DNA of 43,790 nt from an uncultured bacterium (GCA_949299335.1 CASGAD010000007.1:1-43790), one strand, 5' to 3'; counted from the first letter of the stretch, positions 1-8,612 are shown. Numbers and translations: made by a program. The notes: a model not told the origin generated them from the letters alone.

Positions 1-374
1 TCTTGATATGGCACTTTCTATATCATATTTCATTCTTGTATAACCTTTCTTTTTATAAGTTTATACAATATTGAAATTTAGTTACCAATATTGGCGTATT
101 TAAATTCCTCATTATGGTTATTTTTATTTTCCTCTTTCCAAAAGTGCACTTGTTTTAAAAATAACTATGTTGAAATAAGATTTCAAACTAGGTAATTGAA
201 GTTAGTATTAATCAATAAGCTTATAGTTTTGTTAATAATTTTTATTCAATTAGTATTATTGATTTTTATTAGATTTTATATTTCTGTTCAATCAAATTTT
301 ATTGATGTAATCAAACTATTTTGTATTACTTAGGTTATTTATATTTGATAAAATAAAGCATAAAGAGGTTAATT
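1..374. other. gene-free left edge with a weak promoter
   Basis: I see no coding sequence in either strand here. The DNA is very AT-rich. Just before the first gene there is an extended -10-like element (TG-A-TAAAAT, 346-354), with a poor -35 candidate about 17 bases upstream. An AAAGAGG ribosome-binding site follows at about 361-367. The promoter reading is weak because AT-rich DNA throws up such hexamers by chance. Confidence 0.35.
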
Positions 375-1076
375 ATGTTTAATAAATTAATAGAAGAATT
401 AAGTGCTTTCGAAGAAGTAGAAAGTATTGCTTTAGGTGGATCTAGAGCAGGAGAAGTTTATGATAATAAGTCTGACTATGATGTATATTTATATGTGACT
501 AGACCAATACCTGATGAAAAGAGATTAGAAGTACTAACAAAATATTGTTCAAAAATAGAATTAGGCAATCATTTTTGGGAATATGAAGATAATTGCGTTT
601 TAAATAACGGTATAGATATTGATATTTTATATCGTAATCTAGATGATTTTTCTAAAGAGATATCTTCAGTTGTTGATAGTCATATTGCCCATAATTCTTA
701 TACTACTTGTATGTGGCATAATTTAAAGAATTCTAAAATCCTTTTTGACCGTAATGGTAAGTTAAAGGAATTACAATCAAAGTATGATTGCCCTTATCCT
801 AAGAAATTAAAAAATAATATTATTAAGAGAAATATGAGATTACTTCATGGAGCTTTGCCTTCTTACGATAGGCAAATATTAAAAGCTAGCGAAAGAAAAG
901 ACTACAACAGTGTCAATCATCGTGTGAGTGAATTCATAGCTTCTTATTTTGATATTATATTTGCTTTAAATGAATTAACTCATCCTGGTGAAAAGCGTTT
1001 AGTCTCTTTATCTATTAAGGAATGTAAAATTTTACCTAATAATTTTGAAGAAAATATAAATAAATTGTTTAATTAA
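375..1076 (+). CDS. DUF4037-type nucleotidyltransferase-fold protein
   Basis: This 233-residue soluble protein has the polymerase-beta-like nucleotidyltransferase signature: GGSR at residues 21-24, then the SDYD pair with D34 and D36, and a third acidic strand (DIDILY, D81/D83). That is the arrangement of the DUF4037/KNTase group, which transfers nucleotides to small molecules or proteins. The substrate cannot be read from sequence. The C-terminal half is helical and basic. The start is supported by AAAGAGG eight bases upstream. The reading frame ends at TAA 1074-1076, but the same frame immediately resumes with ATG at 1077 for 24 codons that look like the natural C-terminal helix of this protein, so the gene may be truncated by a nonsense mutation. 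It lies alone on the edge of an accessory region. No partner toxin or antitoxin gene is adjacent. Confidence 0.75.
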   Translation: MFNKLIEELSAFEEVESIALGGSRAGEVYDNKSDYDVYLYVTRPIPDEKRLEVLTKYCSKIELGNHFWEYEDNCVLNNGIDIDILYRNLDDFSKEISSVVDSHIAHNSYTTCMWHNLKNSKILFDRNGKLKELQSKYDCPYPKKLKNNIIKRNMRLLHGALPSYDRQILKASERKDYNSVNHRVSEFIASYFDIIFALNELTHPGEKRLVSLSIKECKILPNNFEENINKLFN

Positions 1077-1151
1077 ATGTTTAATGATTCTAAATCGGTA
1101 AAAGAGACATTAGATAATATGATTATAGAGTTAACTAAGGTTATTAATTAA
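1077..1151 (+). pseudogene. in-frame continuation of the DUF4037 gene behind a TAA stop
   Basis: Directly after the TAA at 1074-1076 the same frame continues ATG TTT AAT GAT and runs to TAA at 1149-1151. It encodes a 24-residue amphipathic, acidic helix (begins MFNDSKSV, ends LTKVIN). The tail reads naturally as the C-terminal helix of the upstream protein. There is no ribosome-binding site in the overlap. Either the stop is a recent nonsense mutation that removed the tail, or the tail is made by readthrough or restart at the abutting ATG. A sequencing error is also possible. Confidence 0.5.
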
Positions 1152-1199
1152 CTTTTATTTTCTTATTTACAATATTAATTATGTTAAGCATTAATTCAA

Positions 1200-1256
1200 A
1201 TTACTTCACTACATAATGAAGTAGATAGTGAAGTGATAGTGAAGTAATACTTCACT
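1200..1256. repeat. GAAGT-repeat cluster with overlapping inverted repeats
   Basis: A 12-base arm (1200-1211, ATTACTTCACTA) is the exact reverse complement of 1237-1248. The right arm is also the left half of a second near-perfect palindrome: AGTGAAGTA (1238-1246), one central A, TACTTCACT (1248-1256). Between the arms the unit GAAGT-GATAGT is repeated in tandem. Overlapping palindromes and direct repeats of this kind are typical of protein-binding or recombination sites. Alternatively it is a regulatory hairpin or an old mobile-element end. A recombinase-like remnant lies about 300 bases downstream. Confidence 0.5.
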
Positions 1257-1552
1257 TTAACTTCATTTTCTAGCTTTTTAAGCAATTTAATAATTAGACG
1301 ATAGAATTTTGTAATCAAAAAATCAGTAGGCTTGATTTTATCTAACTAAAAATTTCAAAAGCTTTTATATTTGTTAAAAATAAATATACAGGAATTTGTC
1401 ACCATTATTTAAATGCTTTATAAATCAATTAAACAGAAAAATGCTTGATTTTTGCGGCGATTTGGAATTCTTTATCAGCTTATAAAAATATGTCTAATAA
1501 ATAAAAAAGTATATTAGTCAAAAATGTTTGCTTGCATTTAATAATCAAATGA
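1257..1552. other. gene-free spacer
   Basis: No open reading frame with plausible coding character is visible. The only structure is a small hairpin at 1319-1339 (AAAATCA, 7-base loop, TGATTTT), too weak to call a terminator. Composition is like the rest of the accessory region. Confidence 0.4.
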
Positions 1553-1750
1553 TATTTTTTTAAAAAGAAGATAACTAAGGATTTACATATTGTAGATGTA
1601 TATACTTTAGTCAATCATAAGGATATAACTACAACTCAACACGCTAATAGTGCCTTAGATTATGTTTTTAAACATCCTCTTAATCATAATGCTATTAGTT
1701 TACCTAATAGTGTAGCTTGTAGTAAAAAGATAAAATATGAATTAGGTTAG
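1553..1750 (+). pseudogene. decayed fragment resembling a tyrosine recombinase C-terminus
   Basis: The frame opens after a TGA at 1550-1552, has no start codon and runs to TAG at 1748-1750. Its middle reads VYTLVNHKDITTTQHA, close to the LGHKDIxTTQ-Y box around the second catalytic histidine of tyrosine recombinases (XerC/D and phage integrases). The usual LGH is VNH here, and the catalytic tyrosine position has become H or been lost. What follows does not look like an integrase. I read it as the eroded tail of an integrase, consistent with an accessory region. The match is short, so chance resemblance is possible. Confidence 0.35.
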
Positions 1751-1868
1751 ACTAATAAGCGATTAAGGTTTAATCTAAAAGTGAAGATATATTCGATAAT
1801 TTTATGAAATTGAAATGTTCATTAAATTAACGAAAAACTATTAAGTGAAGGAGAGTGAGTGCAGAGTT

Positions 1869-2522
1869 ATGGTTAATAAAAATAATTTAATTCAAATATC
1901 GTTCTTATTTTTCATACTTGTTTTAAATCTAATATTTCTATTTTATGGTTTTCAACCAATTTGTGAATATTTTAATAACATTACTAGCTTTAGTTACACT
2001 AGTTTTAACTGGCCACTAGTTTTTTCTTGGTTTATTGAATTAATTATTACTTGCTCTTTAATAGGGTTTACAGCCTTTAGTATTTTTAAAATGAAAGTGA
2101 ATAAACTTGAATATAACTCATTACTAATGACTTATCTATTTATTTATGTAGTTACTAAATTAATTGAAAATTTAGTTTATTTTATTAATTTATCTTCGTT
2201 AGTAGAAGTAAGTTTTTTTAGTGTATTAAGTCCAGGAAGTATAATTAACATTGCTATTTCATTAGCCATACTATTAACTTTTTTAATTTTATTAATTAAG
2301 AAAAATAATAAATTAAAAGTATATATAGTAAGTAGTGAACTTCTTTTATTAGTGTTATTAAATTTAATTTTTCCTTTTTATTATAGCCAATTTCAAGAGG
2401 GCCAATTTATCATAGATATCGTATTTATTCTATTTATAGTTTTTTCTTTAGTAATGAATTACTTAGAGTACTATAAAACTAAAGCTAATAAGCTTAAAGA
2501 GAAAAACGCATATGAAAAATAA
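1869..2522 (+). CDS. six-helix membrane protein, unknown function
   Basis: This 217-residue protein is almost entirely hydrophobic, with about six membrane helices separated by short loops and a lysine-rich C-terminus (KTKANKLKEKNAYEK). I do not recognise a family. The frame is open from GTG 1845, but the AAGGAG at 1848-1853 lies after that codon, so I prefer ATG 1869. The spacing is long (15 bases), so the start is not certain. It overlaps the next gene by 11 bases (ATG 2512, stop 2520-2522), implying translational coupling and a joint role with that lipoprotein at the membrane. A small permease-like or sensory anchor protein is possible, but nothing in the sequence decides it. Confidence 0.6.
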   Translation: MVNKNNLIQISFLFFILVLNLIFLFYGFQPICEYFNNITSFSYTSFNWPLVFSWFIELIITCSLIGFTAFSIFKMKVNKLEYNSLLMTYLFIYVVTKLIENLVYFINLSSLVEVSFFSVLSPGSIINIAISLAILLTFLILLIKKNNKLKVYIVSSELLLLVLLNLIFPFYYSQFQEGQFIIDIVFILFIVFSLVMNYLEYYKTKANKLKEKNAYEK

Positions 2523-3135
2523 AAAGATTAAAATGACTTTAATAGTGACTTCAGTTTTTATGATAGTAAGTTGCTCAGCTAATATTAATTCATATATAGT
2601 TAATCTTACTCATTTTACTAATAAAAAGTTTTCATTATTTATAAAGTCATCGCAATTTTATACTCCTGATGAAGTTTTCTTTAATATTGATGATGATTCT
2701 ACCATTATAGATATATTTAAAAATAATAACTTGGACTATAAAGAAGTGAATTTAACTAACGAACACTTCTATATGTTTTCATTTACTCAAAATGGCCTAG
2801 ATTATAATTTTGAATTAAAAAGTATGGCTGATGAACCTTTTAAGTATTATATTAAGCCTAACATAATGGAAGTAAAAGTTGATTCTACTCAAGACACTAT
2901 ACTTGCATCCTTCCCTTATTATTTAGTAAATTCGTATTATAGAATTTTAAAGGAAGAAGAGGATAGAAGTGTTATATTTGAAACTAGTAATCCATATAGT
3001 TCTTTTAAAGAGTTTTATTTAGATTGTGCTGAAAATATTTATACTTTTAATGACAATGAAAATACTATTTTAATTGGTGATAAGTACTCTATTAAAATCG
3101 AAAATAATAAAGGTTATTTTGAAAAAATATCTTAG
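2512..3135 (+). CDS. small lipoprotein, unknown function
   Basis: The 207-residue product starts with a basic, hydrophobic signal peptide ending in a lipobox (MIVSC, lipidated Cys21), so it should be processed by signal peptidase II and anchored on the outer face of the membrane. The mature part is rich in Phe, Tyr, Asp and Asn and looks like a beta-rich single domain. No family is recognised. Its start codon lies inside the end of the upstream six-helix protein gene in another frame, so the two form a coupled pair. No hairpin terminator is obvious after it. Confidence 0.65.
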   Translation: MKNKKIKMTLIVTSVFMIVSCSANINSYIVNLTHFTNKKFSLFIKSSQFYTPDEVFFNIDDDSTIIDIFKNNNLDYKEVNLTNEHFYMFSFTQNGLDYNFELKSMADEPFKYYIKPNIMEVKVDSTQDTILASFPYYLVNSYYRILKEEEDRSVIFETSNPYSSFKEFYLDCAENIYTFNDNENTILIGDKYSIKIENNKGYFEKIS

Positions 3136-3241
3136 TTTTGTAGAGTTTTTAATTGTAATTTATTTAAAATAAGAAGTAATTTTACCTAATTATTTTTATA
3201 AAGAATATATAACTAAAGTAAAATATAGTATATTTTTAAAT

Positions 3242-4414
3242 ATGAATAGAAAAATAAAATCTTTTAAAAAAGTTAAGCGCTTAGATAATTCTTTAATTTA
3301 CCATATCTCATTAGGATCTAAAGAATTATTTCATTCAAATTTTTGGGAATACTTAATAAAAAATGATCATCAATTTATTAAGGTGTTTTTTAATGATTTT
3401 GATTTTAATAAGTATATAGATGAAAAGATTAAAGTATATCGAGAAAAATCAAATAGAGACTTAGTCATTAATTTAGTATCACGTGAAGGAATAAAAGAAC
3501 ATCTTGTCATTGAAAATAAAATTAAGTCTCTTCCTAGTATAGAGCAATTAGAGAGTTATTCAAAAAATTTAGAAGGATATAAATTCATCCAAGGTGTATT
3601 AACTGGAATAGGAGAAAATATTTTAGATTTTTCTAAAAGTAATACATTAAATGGAAAATGGAACTATATAGATTATTCATTAATATCAAAAAGAATAAAA
3701 TTAATCGCTAGAAGGAGTAAAGTTAAAAGCATTAAAGACAATTTAAAAATAATTAATGAATATTGTGAAGTAGTGAATTTAATCAATTCTTTACTTAATT
3801 TTTATTTATTTAATTCTATAAATAAATTAGATTATAGTTGTGATTATGGAGATGAAAAACTAAGTAGTTTGAGACTTGATGATATCTATAAAAAATTAAA
3901 AGCTTCTAATTTTTTAAGCTATATTAAAAAGAATCTAACTTATGAAAATGAAAATATGGAAAATAGTCTTTTAACTTATCACTTAAATAATTATGAACTA
4001 ATAATAAGACAAGGCTTTTCTCATAAAAATCCAATTGTTGATATTTATTTTTCTAATGTTGATCATAAAATAATTGATGATATAGGTATTCAATTACAAG
4101 GTTCGCAATTTAGAATAGTTGTTTCTAAAGATGTAAAAGAAATTAAAGAAGCAGATACTTTATACGCTAAATATAAAAATACTTGGTTTGATGATTCTTT
4201 TGATAGTGAGTTAAGTAGAGCAATTTATGGCTATAAAACATCCATGAAGCCTAAGAATAATAAAAAGTACGACTCTTTTAGTAAAGACTATATCTTTATC
4301 TATCAATACTTTAATATTGATAAAAGCAATTATTCATACGAAAAACTATTAAATTTAATTAAGGAATTTATAAATAAAGCTAGTGAAGTAATTAAAGAAA
4401 ATTCTTTAGTTTGA
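3242..4414 (+). CDS. PD-(D/E)XK nuclease family protein
   Basis: The N-terminal 120 residues of this 390-residue protein carry the nuclease core: an N-terminal helix with E28 and E36, then D73 (RDLVINL), the catalytic strand LVIENKI with E91 and K93, and QLxxY (102-106). This pattern fits the PDDEXK_4 group of the PD-(D/E)XK superfamily, metal-dependent DNA-cutting enzymes that are usually orphans in accessory regions and linked to DNA repair or phage defence. The rest (120-390) is Lys/Asn-rich and of unknown fold, probably substrate recognition. No methyltransferase or other restriction partner is nearby. There is no Shine-Dalgarno. A TATATT element (3229-3234) ends seven bases before the ATG, suggesting leaderless expression. 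The gene stops with TGA, which establishes TGA as stop here. Confidence 0.75.
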   Translation: MNRKIKSFKKVKRLDNSLIYHISLGSKELFHSNFWEYLIKNDHQFIKVFFNDFDFNKYIDEKIKVYREKSNRDLVINLVSREGIKEHLVIENKIKSLPSIEQLESYSKNLEGYKFIQGVLTGIGENILDFSKSNTLNGKWNYIDYSLISKRIKLIARRSKVKSIKDNLKIINEYCEVVNLINSLLNFYLFNSINKLDYSCDYGDEKLSSLRLDDIYKKLKASNFLSYIKKNLTYENENMENSLLTYHLNNYELIIRQGFSHKNPIVDIYFSNVDHKIIDDIGIQLQGSQFRIVVSKDVKEIKEADTLYAKYKNTWFDDSFDSELSRAIYGYKTSMKPKNNKKYDSFSKDYIFIYQYFNIDKSNYSYEKLLNLIKEFINKASEVIKENSLV

Positions 4415-4428
4415 AACGCACCAAAAAA

Positions 4429-4460
4429 ACTTAATTAAGTTTACTTAAGTTACTTTAATT
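4429..4460. terminator. overlapping palindromes between convergent genes, possible bidirectional terminator
   Basis: ACTTAATTAAGT (4429-4440) is a perfect palindrome. It overlaps TTAAGT-TT-ACTTAA (4435-4448), and the outer flanks TTAATTAA and CTTTAATTAA can also pair. An A-run precedes it. It sits between the nuclease gene (+) and the small membrane protein gene (-), where a shared terminator is expected. The inner 14-base palindrome recurs within the longer palindrome at 5114-5135 near the lipoprotein operon promoter, so a protein-binding role is an alternative. Confidence 0.4.
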
Positions 4461-4535
4461 AAATAGTCAAATTATATCGATGTTTTTTAGTACTATTGAT
4501 TTAATTAGTAATTTAAATAAGTTAAATGAAATTAA

Positions 4536-4760
4536 TTATTTAGCTAAGAATAAATGATTGAATAATAAAATCCAAATTAAGTCAACCCAACCATAAATAA
4601 CAGGAATAAAAACACCAAATACTAAACCTATAAGATGCTTTAGGTTTGGCTTTTCTAAAAACGCAGTGACTCTAACAAAAATTTCTACGACCCAGTTAAC
4701 TCCAGGAATAAGTAAAAGAATTATTTGAATTAAACGTGATTGCTTATTAAACCATTTCAT
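4536..4760 (-). CDS. small two-to-three-helix membrane protein
   Basis: This is a real small gene: 74 residues, with a strong ribosome-binding site (AAAGGAGA) about ten bases upstream of the ATG on the minus strand. It starts MKWFNKQSRLIQ, then a hydrophobic segment with a Pro-Gly-Val-Asn-Trp turn (IPGVNWVVEIFVR), and a second, longer hydrophobic hairpin from about residue 43 to the end. Proteins of this size and pattern are common in Firmicutes as uncharacterised small membrane proteins. The function is unknown. It is transcribed away from the lipoprotein operon, across an intergenic region of almost 490 bases. Confidence 0.7.
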   Translation of the reverse strand: MKWFNKQSRLIQIILLLIPGVNWVVEIFVRVTAFLEKPNLKHLIGLVFGVFIPVIYGWVDLIWILLFNHLFLAK

Positions 4761-5248
4761 AATAAAATGTCTCCTTTTTTATATTTTATAACAATTATAA
4801 AAAATAGGGTAATTTTACTTGACTAAGCATTTATTAAATTTTCGGATTCGATAAGTTAATTAGTGCATTCTTTAATACTCGTTACCTAATTAAAAGATAA
4901 ACTTTATTAACTATTTAAGTTTATTTTAAAATTAACAATAATATATAACAATTTAAATATTTGTATTTTTTAACTGATAACATTATTTTAAGTAATTTTT
5001 GCAGTGTTTTTTAATAAAATAATCAAAAATCAATATTTTTCACTATATGTTTTTTCTGCTTTTATAACAAAAAACATTAAAAAAAGATCGATTTTTAGTT
5101 ATACTTGTATAATTAATTTAAGTTTACTTAAATTAGTCTCAAAATTTTTATATTAAAATAGTATTAAGATTATTTAGTTACTATTAATTAATTTATTCTT
5201 AACAAATATATTTAATATGTTTTGTAAAAAAAGAGAAAGGGAGAAAAT
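4761..5248. other. 488-base divergent intergenic region
   Basis: No coding sequence is visible. The region separates the minus-strand small membrane protein from the start of the lipoprotein operon, so promoters for both should lie here. It contains the TATAAT and palindrome at 5108-5135, listed separately, which would leave a leader of about 130 bases before ATG 5249. A degenerate relative of the palindrome found at 13712 and 23072 may lie around 5207-5224, but with a 2-base insertion and mismatches. Confidence 0.5.
5108..5135 (+). promoter_or_regulatory. candidate -10 box followed by a 10-base-arm palindrome (operator candidate)
   Basis: TATAAT lies at 5108-5113. Starting at the next base, 5114-5123 is the exact reverse complement of 5126-5135 around a TT centre (core AAGT-TT-ACTT), so the palindrome would cover the transcription start. 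That is where a repressor would bind. The -35 is poor (AGATCG at 17 bases), which would fit an activator-dependent or weak promoter. Part of the same palindrome occurs at 4435-4448. Confidence 0.4.
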
Positions 5249-7153
5249 ATGGAAAGAAGAAAAATTCAACCTTTAACATTACTTTGCTTTAGTTTAGCAA
5301 CTGTCTGTTTGGCTGCATGTAGTTCTCAAACTAATGATGGTTCAATTAAAGAACTTAAGTATGTTGACGGAAGTTTAACTAAGACAACTTACAAAGTTGG
5401 AGAAACACTTGACTTAACAGGTTTAAAGGTTAAATTGTTTACTACTACTGATGGAGTTACTGATGAAGGTGTATTTTATACCAATTTCGAAACGTCTGTT
5501 CAAAATGGTTATGTATTCACTGAAAATGATGTGACAAGTGATAGTAAATATTTTGTCGTTACAATTGATGCTAAAGATGATGGAATCGCTTCTACAAGTG
5601 TTAATTTGACAGTTGAAGAAGAAAATAAAGATGTAGTTAGAAAATATATTGACTATACAAAAGATACATCATTTAAGACAACATATGAGGTTGGTGAAAG
5701 TTTAGATTTAACTGGGTTAGAAATAAAACTTTTTACTGAAACTAATGGTGTTGTTGATGAAGGCGTTACATATACCGATTTTACAACAAATCCTGAAGAA
5801 GGATACACTTTCGTTGAGGAAGATATTAGTAATGAGGCAGAACCTTTCAATTTGATTGTTATTCCTTCAGATTCATCAATCACTTCTTTAACAATTGAGT
5901 TAACAGTAAACGAAGCTGAAGTGGAATTTGTTCCTGTTGAAACAACACCTGCTGAATTTATTGTTGCTTTAAAAGAACAAATGACTTATCAATACGATAA
6001 TGAATTATATAGTGGAAAAGTCACTCCTAATGCAAACTATTTTGAGTTCAAAACTTTAGAGAGTGCCTCTTATGGATATGCCCAAAATTCTAGCGAAATA
6101 ATTCGTTATTCAATTCAAAGAGGTGGAATTAAAAAAGATCAATCGTTTAGTAGAAGCCAATATGCATCCATGTATGACACAGCTTTTATTAAAGAAATTT
6201 GTAATCCTGATGTAATGCCAAATTCAACAGCTTATACATTCCCTGAATCTAGCATTGAATATCTTGCTACTTTAACTTGTATTGAAGGAACAAACGATTA
6301 TGCAATTGATATTAAAAAAGCTCATGATGTTATTGCTTTAATAGCTCCTACTCAAGTTCCAAACGATCCATATCTAGATTTAAGTTATGGAAGTGATGCA
6401 AGAATTAAATTAACAATGCTCACTGAAACATCAATGAGAATATCAGTTAATAATGCTGATTCGATGGTTTCTATGCCAGTTGATACAACTATTACATTAG
6501 ATAAAAATGTATCAATTCCTGAAATTAAAGATTTCCTCAATAACTATGAAAGTAACGAAGGTGCAGAAGTATTAGAAAAGATTAAAACTAAATTAAGTGC
6601 TAATAATTATACTTCTAAAATTACTATTGATGGTACAACCTATACAACAATTTCTACTAGTGATTATTACTATACTGATAATCCAAATGCGACTTATACT
6701 AACGATGTTAAAATCGGAGAAAATAGTATCGAGAAGGCAGAAGGAAATTATAACTTTACAATCGAAAATGGCACATTTAAATTAGGCGAACAATATGTAA
6801 ATTCAGAAGAGACACCATATCAAACAAGAATGATTAGTGCTACAGCTATTGTATCTGGATTTACTAAGAATTTTCTTTATGATGCTGAAGGAGATTTATA
6901 TTTCTACGAATTAGATGAATACGATACAAATTATTACAATGCAGCTCCATTATTCTATGCACTTATTACAGGCAATGCTAAACCTTATAAAGTCACAGAA
7001 ATGTCCTGCACTTATGTATTGAAAAATGAAGATGTTGAATCCATCGTTTTAGATTTCTATGATGGAGAAAAGTTAATGGCATCAGCAACAGTTAATGATT
7101 TTGGTACATCAAAAGTTGATGCTATTGATAGTTATTTAGCTTCGATTAAGTAA
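5249..7153 (+). CDS. surface lipoprotein with two tandem Ig-like (Big_3-type) domains
   Basis: This 634-residue lipoprotein has a lipobox LAAC (Cys24). It then carries two obvious tandem repeats (about 36-123 and 132-221), each opening with the TYKVGETLDLTGL pattern typical of bacterial Ig-like group 3 domains. The two copies are roughly half identical. The rest consists of two larger modules of unknown fold beginning near residues 237 and 445. Each starts with an amphipathic helix, and the second continues into an NYT strand and a YYY-containing strand, a layout shared with four neighbouring lipoproteins. The start has a good ribosome-binding site (GGGAG). It is the first gene of a five-gene operon running to 13625. 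An extracellular binding role is likely, but the ligand is unknown. Confidence 0.75.
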   Translation: MERRKIQPLTLLCFSLATVCLAACSSQTNDGSIKELKYVDGSLTKTTYKVGETLDLTGLKVKLFTTTDGVTDEGVFYTNFETSVQNGYVFTENDVTSDSKYFVVTIDAKDDGIASTSVNLTVEEENKDVVRKYIDYTKDTSFKTTYEVGESLDLTGLEIKLFTETNGVVDEGVTYTDFTTNPEEGYTFVEEDISNEAEPFNLIVIPSDSSITSLTIELTVNEAEVEFVPVETTPAEFIVALKEQMTYQYDNELYSGKVTPNANYFEFKTLESASYGYAQNSSEIIRYSIQRGGIKKDQSFSRSQYASMYDTAFIKEICNPDVMPNSTAYTFPESSIEYLATLTCIEGTNDYAIDIKKAHDVIALIAPTQVPNDPYLDLSYGSDARIKLTMLTETSMRISVNNADSMVSMPVDTTITLDKNVSIPEIKDFLNNYESNEGAEVLEKIKTKLSANNYTSKITIDGTTYTTISTSDYYYTDNPNATYTNDVKIGENSIEKAEGNYNFTIENGTFKLGEQYVNSEETPYQTRMISATAIVSGFTKNFLYDAEGDLYFYELDEYDTNYYNAAPLFYALITGNAKPYKVTEMSCTYVLKNEDVESIVLDFYDGEKLMASATVNDFGTSKVDAIDSYLASIK

Positions 7154-7172
7154 GCTATATAGGGAGGAAAAT

Positions 7173-8612
7173 ATGAAGAAACAAATACTTGCAATTTCTT
7201 TATTAGGTTTAGTTTCCATTACAAGTTGTAGTGGAGACTTAACTGATGGAACAAGTGGTTCATCAGTTAAATTTAATGATATTGTTTCTAAGATGCAAAA
7301 AGGCTTTACTGCAAGTGGAACAATTCAATCAAAAACTATTTATTATACAGACAGCAATTTTAATACAGTAAATGAATCTAGAGATGCTGAAATAGTAAAT
7401 TACACATTCTCATTTACTTATGAAAATTCTGAAAATTACATAGGAATGGATCGTAAGATCTATTCTTTTGATGAAAAAGGAAACACACACTTAGTAGTTG
7501 ATGAAAATATTACTAATGATAATGATAAAGTTAAGTTAAATTATTTGTCATATGGCAATGAAGTTTTAAGCGATTACGCTTACGATTCAAGTTATATCAA
7601 TACTATTTCTTATGGCGCTTCTGGTTTAAATAACCCATTCTTATCAATCGATAAAAATGACTTTAATTTAGTAAGCGATATAAGTTGTACACTTGATAAT
7701 TCAAAAGTTTCATTGATGCTTTACAATATGTTCAGTATTATCGACTCACAAGCATTCAATTTACCAGCAAGTAGAAACATCATTTCAATTAATGAAAATG
7801 GTGACTTAGACAAAATGATTATTGATACTGACGAAGCAAAATATTCAGCTACTGATACAAGTTATGTTAATCAATATGTTGGCATGACTTATAAAGTTAG
7901 TTTAGAGTTCTCAAATCAAGGTGAAGCTTCAGCAAAAGACTTAATGGTTCCAGAGGCTGAAAAAGAAGAAAATAAATCATTACAAGAAGTTTTTGACAAA
8001 ATGGAAGGTCAAAACTTAATGATTAAACGTGTTTTGCACGCTTATTATGATGGAGTCGAGGAAGAACTTAACGAAACAGTTAGATTATATTTTGATGGAG
8101 AAAAGATTTTCTATCAATCATATTACTATGATGATGAAGCATCTATTACAGGTGTTACAGATTCCGATTTCTTATTAATGAGACAAGATCCAGAAGAAAA
8201 CGCTTTATCTGCTTATACTCGTAATTCAAGTGGAAAATGGTCTGTTTCAAGTGGTTATTCTGGCGTAACAGGTTATCCATATGAAGCTTATTTACCAGTA
8301 ATTGGCGATATTAATGCAAATATATTTGAATATGATGCTGAAAATGATGTTTATTATCTTCCTGAATCTTTAAGTGTTTATTGGCTTTTAGATGGATGTA
8401 TGCTTCCTACAATGGCAGTAAGCCAAGCTTATTTCTTTGACTATTTAAATAGAGTTGAAATTAAGTTAAAAGAAAACGGGGACATTGAATACATGAAAAC
8501 ATCATTCTATAGAGATGCTGGAATGTATATTATCGAGGGCACATATGATATTACATATGAATATGGACCAAGTGTTCAAATGCCATATAACATTGATTCG
8601 GAGGTAAAATAA
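7173..8612 (+). CDS. two-module surface lipoprotein, unknown function (paralogue A)
   Basis: This 479-residue protein has a short signal peptide and lipobox (ITSC, Cys19). It lacks the Ig-like domains and consists only of the two modules seen in its neighbours, beginning near residues 35 (FNDIVSKMQKGFTASGT) and 269 (SLQEVFDKMEGQNLMIKR). It is clearly paralogous to the next gene: both have a YYTD/FYTD strand followed by FNTV/FSTV and later a SYGASGLNNPF/MHGAGFNNPF motif. A strong AGGGAGGA site precedes the ATG, and only 19 bases separate it from the gene before. No catalytic motif is visible. A peptide- or lipid-binding lipoprotein is a guess from context. Confidence 0.7.
   Translation: MKKQILAISLLGLVSITSCSGDLTDGTSGSSVKFNDIVSKMQKGFTASGTIQSKTIYYTDSNFNTVNESRDAEIVNYTFSFTYENSENYIGMDRKIYSFDEKGNTHLVVDENITNDNDKVKLNYLSYGNEVLSDYAYDSSYINTISYGASGLNNPFLSIDKNDFNLVSDISCTLDNSKVSLMLYNMFSIIDSQAFNLPASRNIISINENGDLDKMIIDTDEAKYSATDTSYVNQYVGMTYKVSLEFSNQGEASAKDLMVPEAEKEENKSLQEVFDKMEGQNLMIKRVLHAYYDGVEEELNETVRLYFDGEKIFYQSYYYDDEASITGVTDSDFLLMRQDPEENALSAYTRNSSGKWSVSSGYSGVTGYPYEAYLPVIGDINANIFEYDAENDVYYLPESLSVYWLLDGCMLPTMAVSQAYFFDYLNRVEIKLKENGDIEYMKTSFYRDAGMYIIEGTYDITYEYGPSVQMPYNIDSEVK

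Noticed and set aside
1200-1256. Possible CRISPR or tRNA-like element in the GAAGT repeats
   Set aside because: Units are too short and irregular, with no spacers of constant length and no cas genes. No tRNA T-loop sequence is present.
375-4414. Toxin-antitoxin or restriction system formed by the nucleotidyltransferase and the PD-(D/E)XK nuclease
   Set aside because: The two genes are separated by more than 2 kb with unrelated membrane genes between them, and no HEPN, methyltransferase or specificity gene is present.
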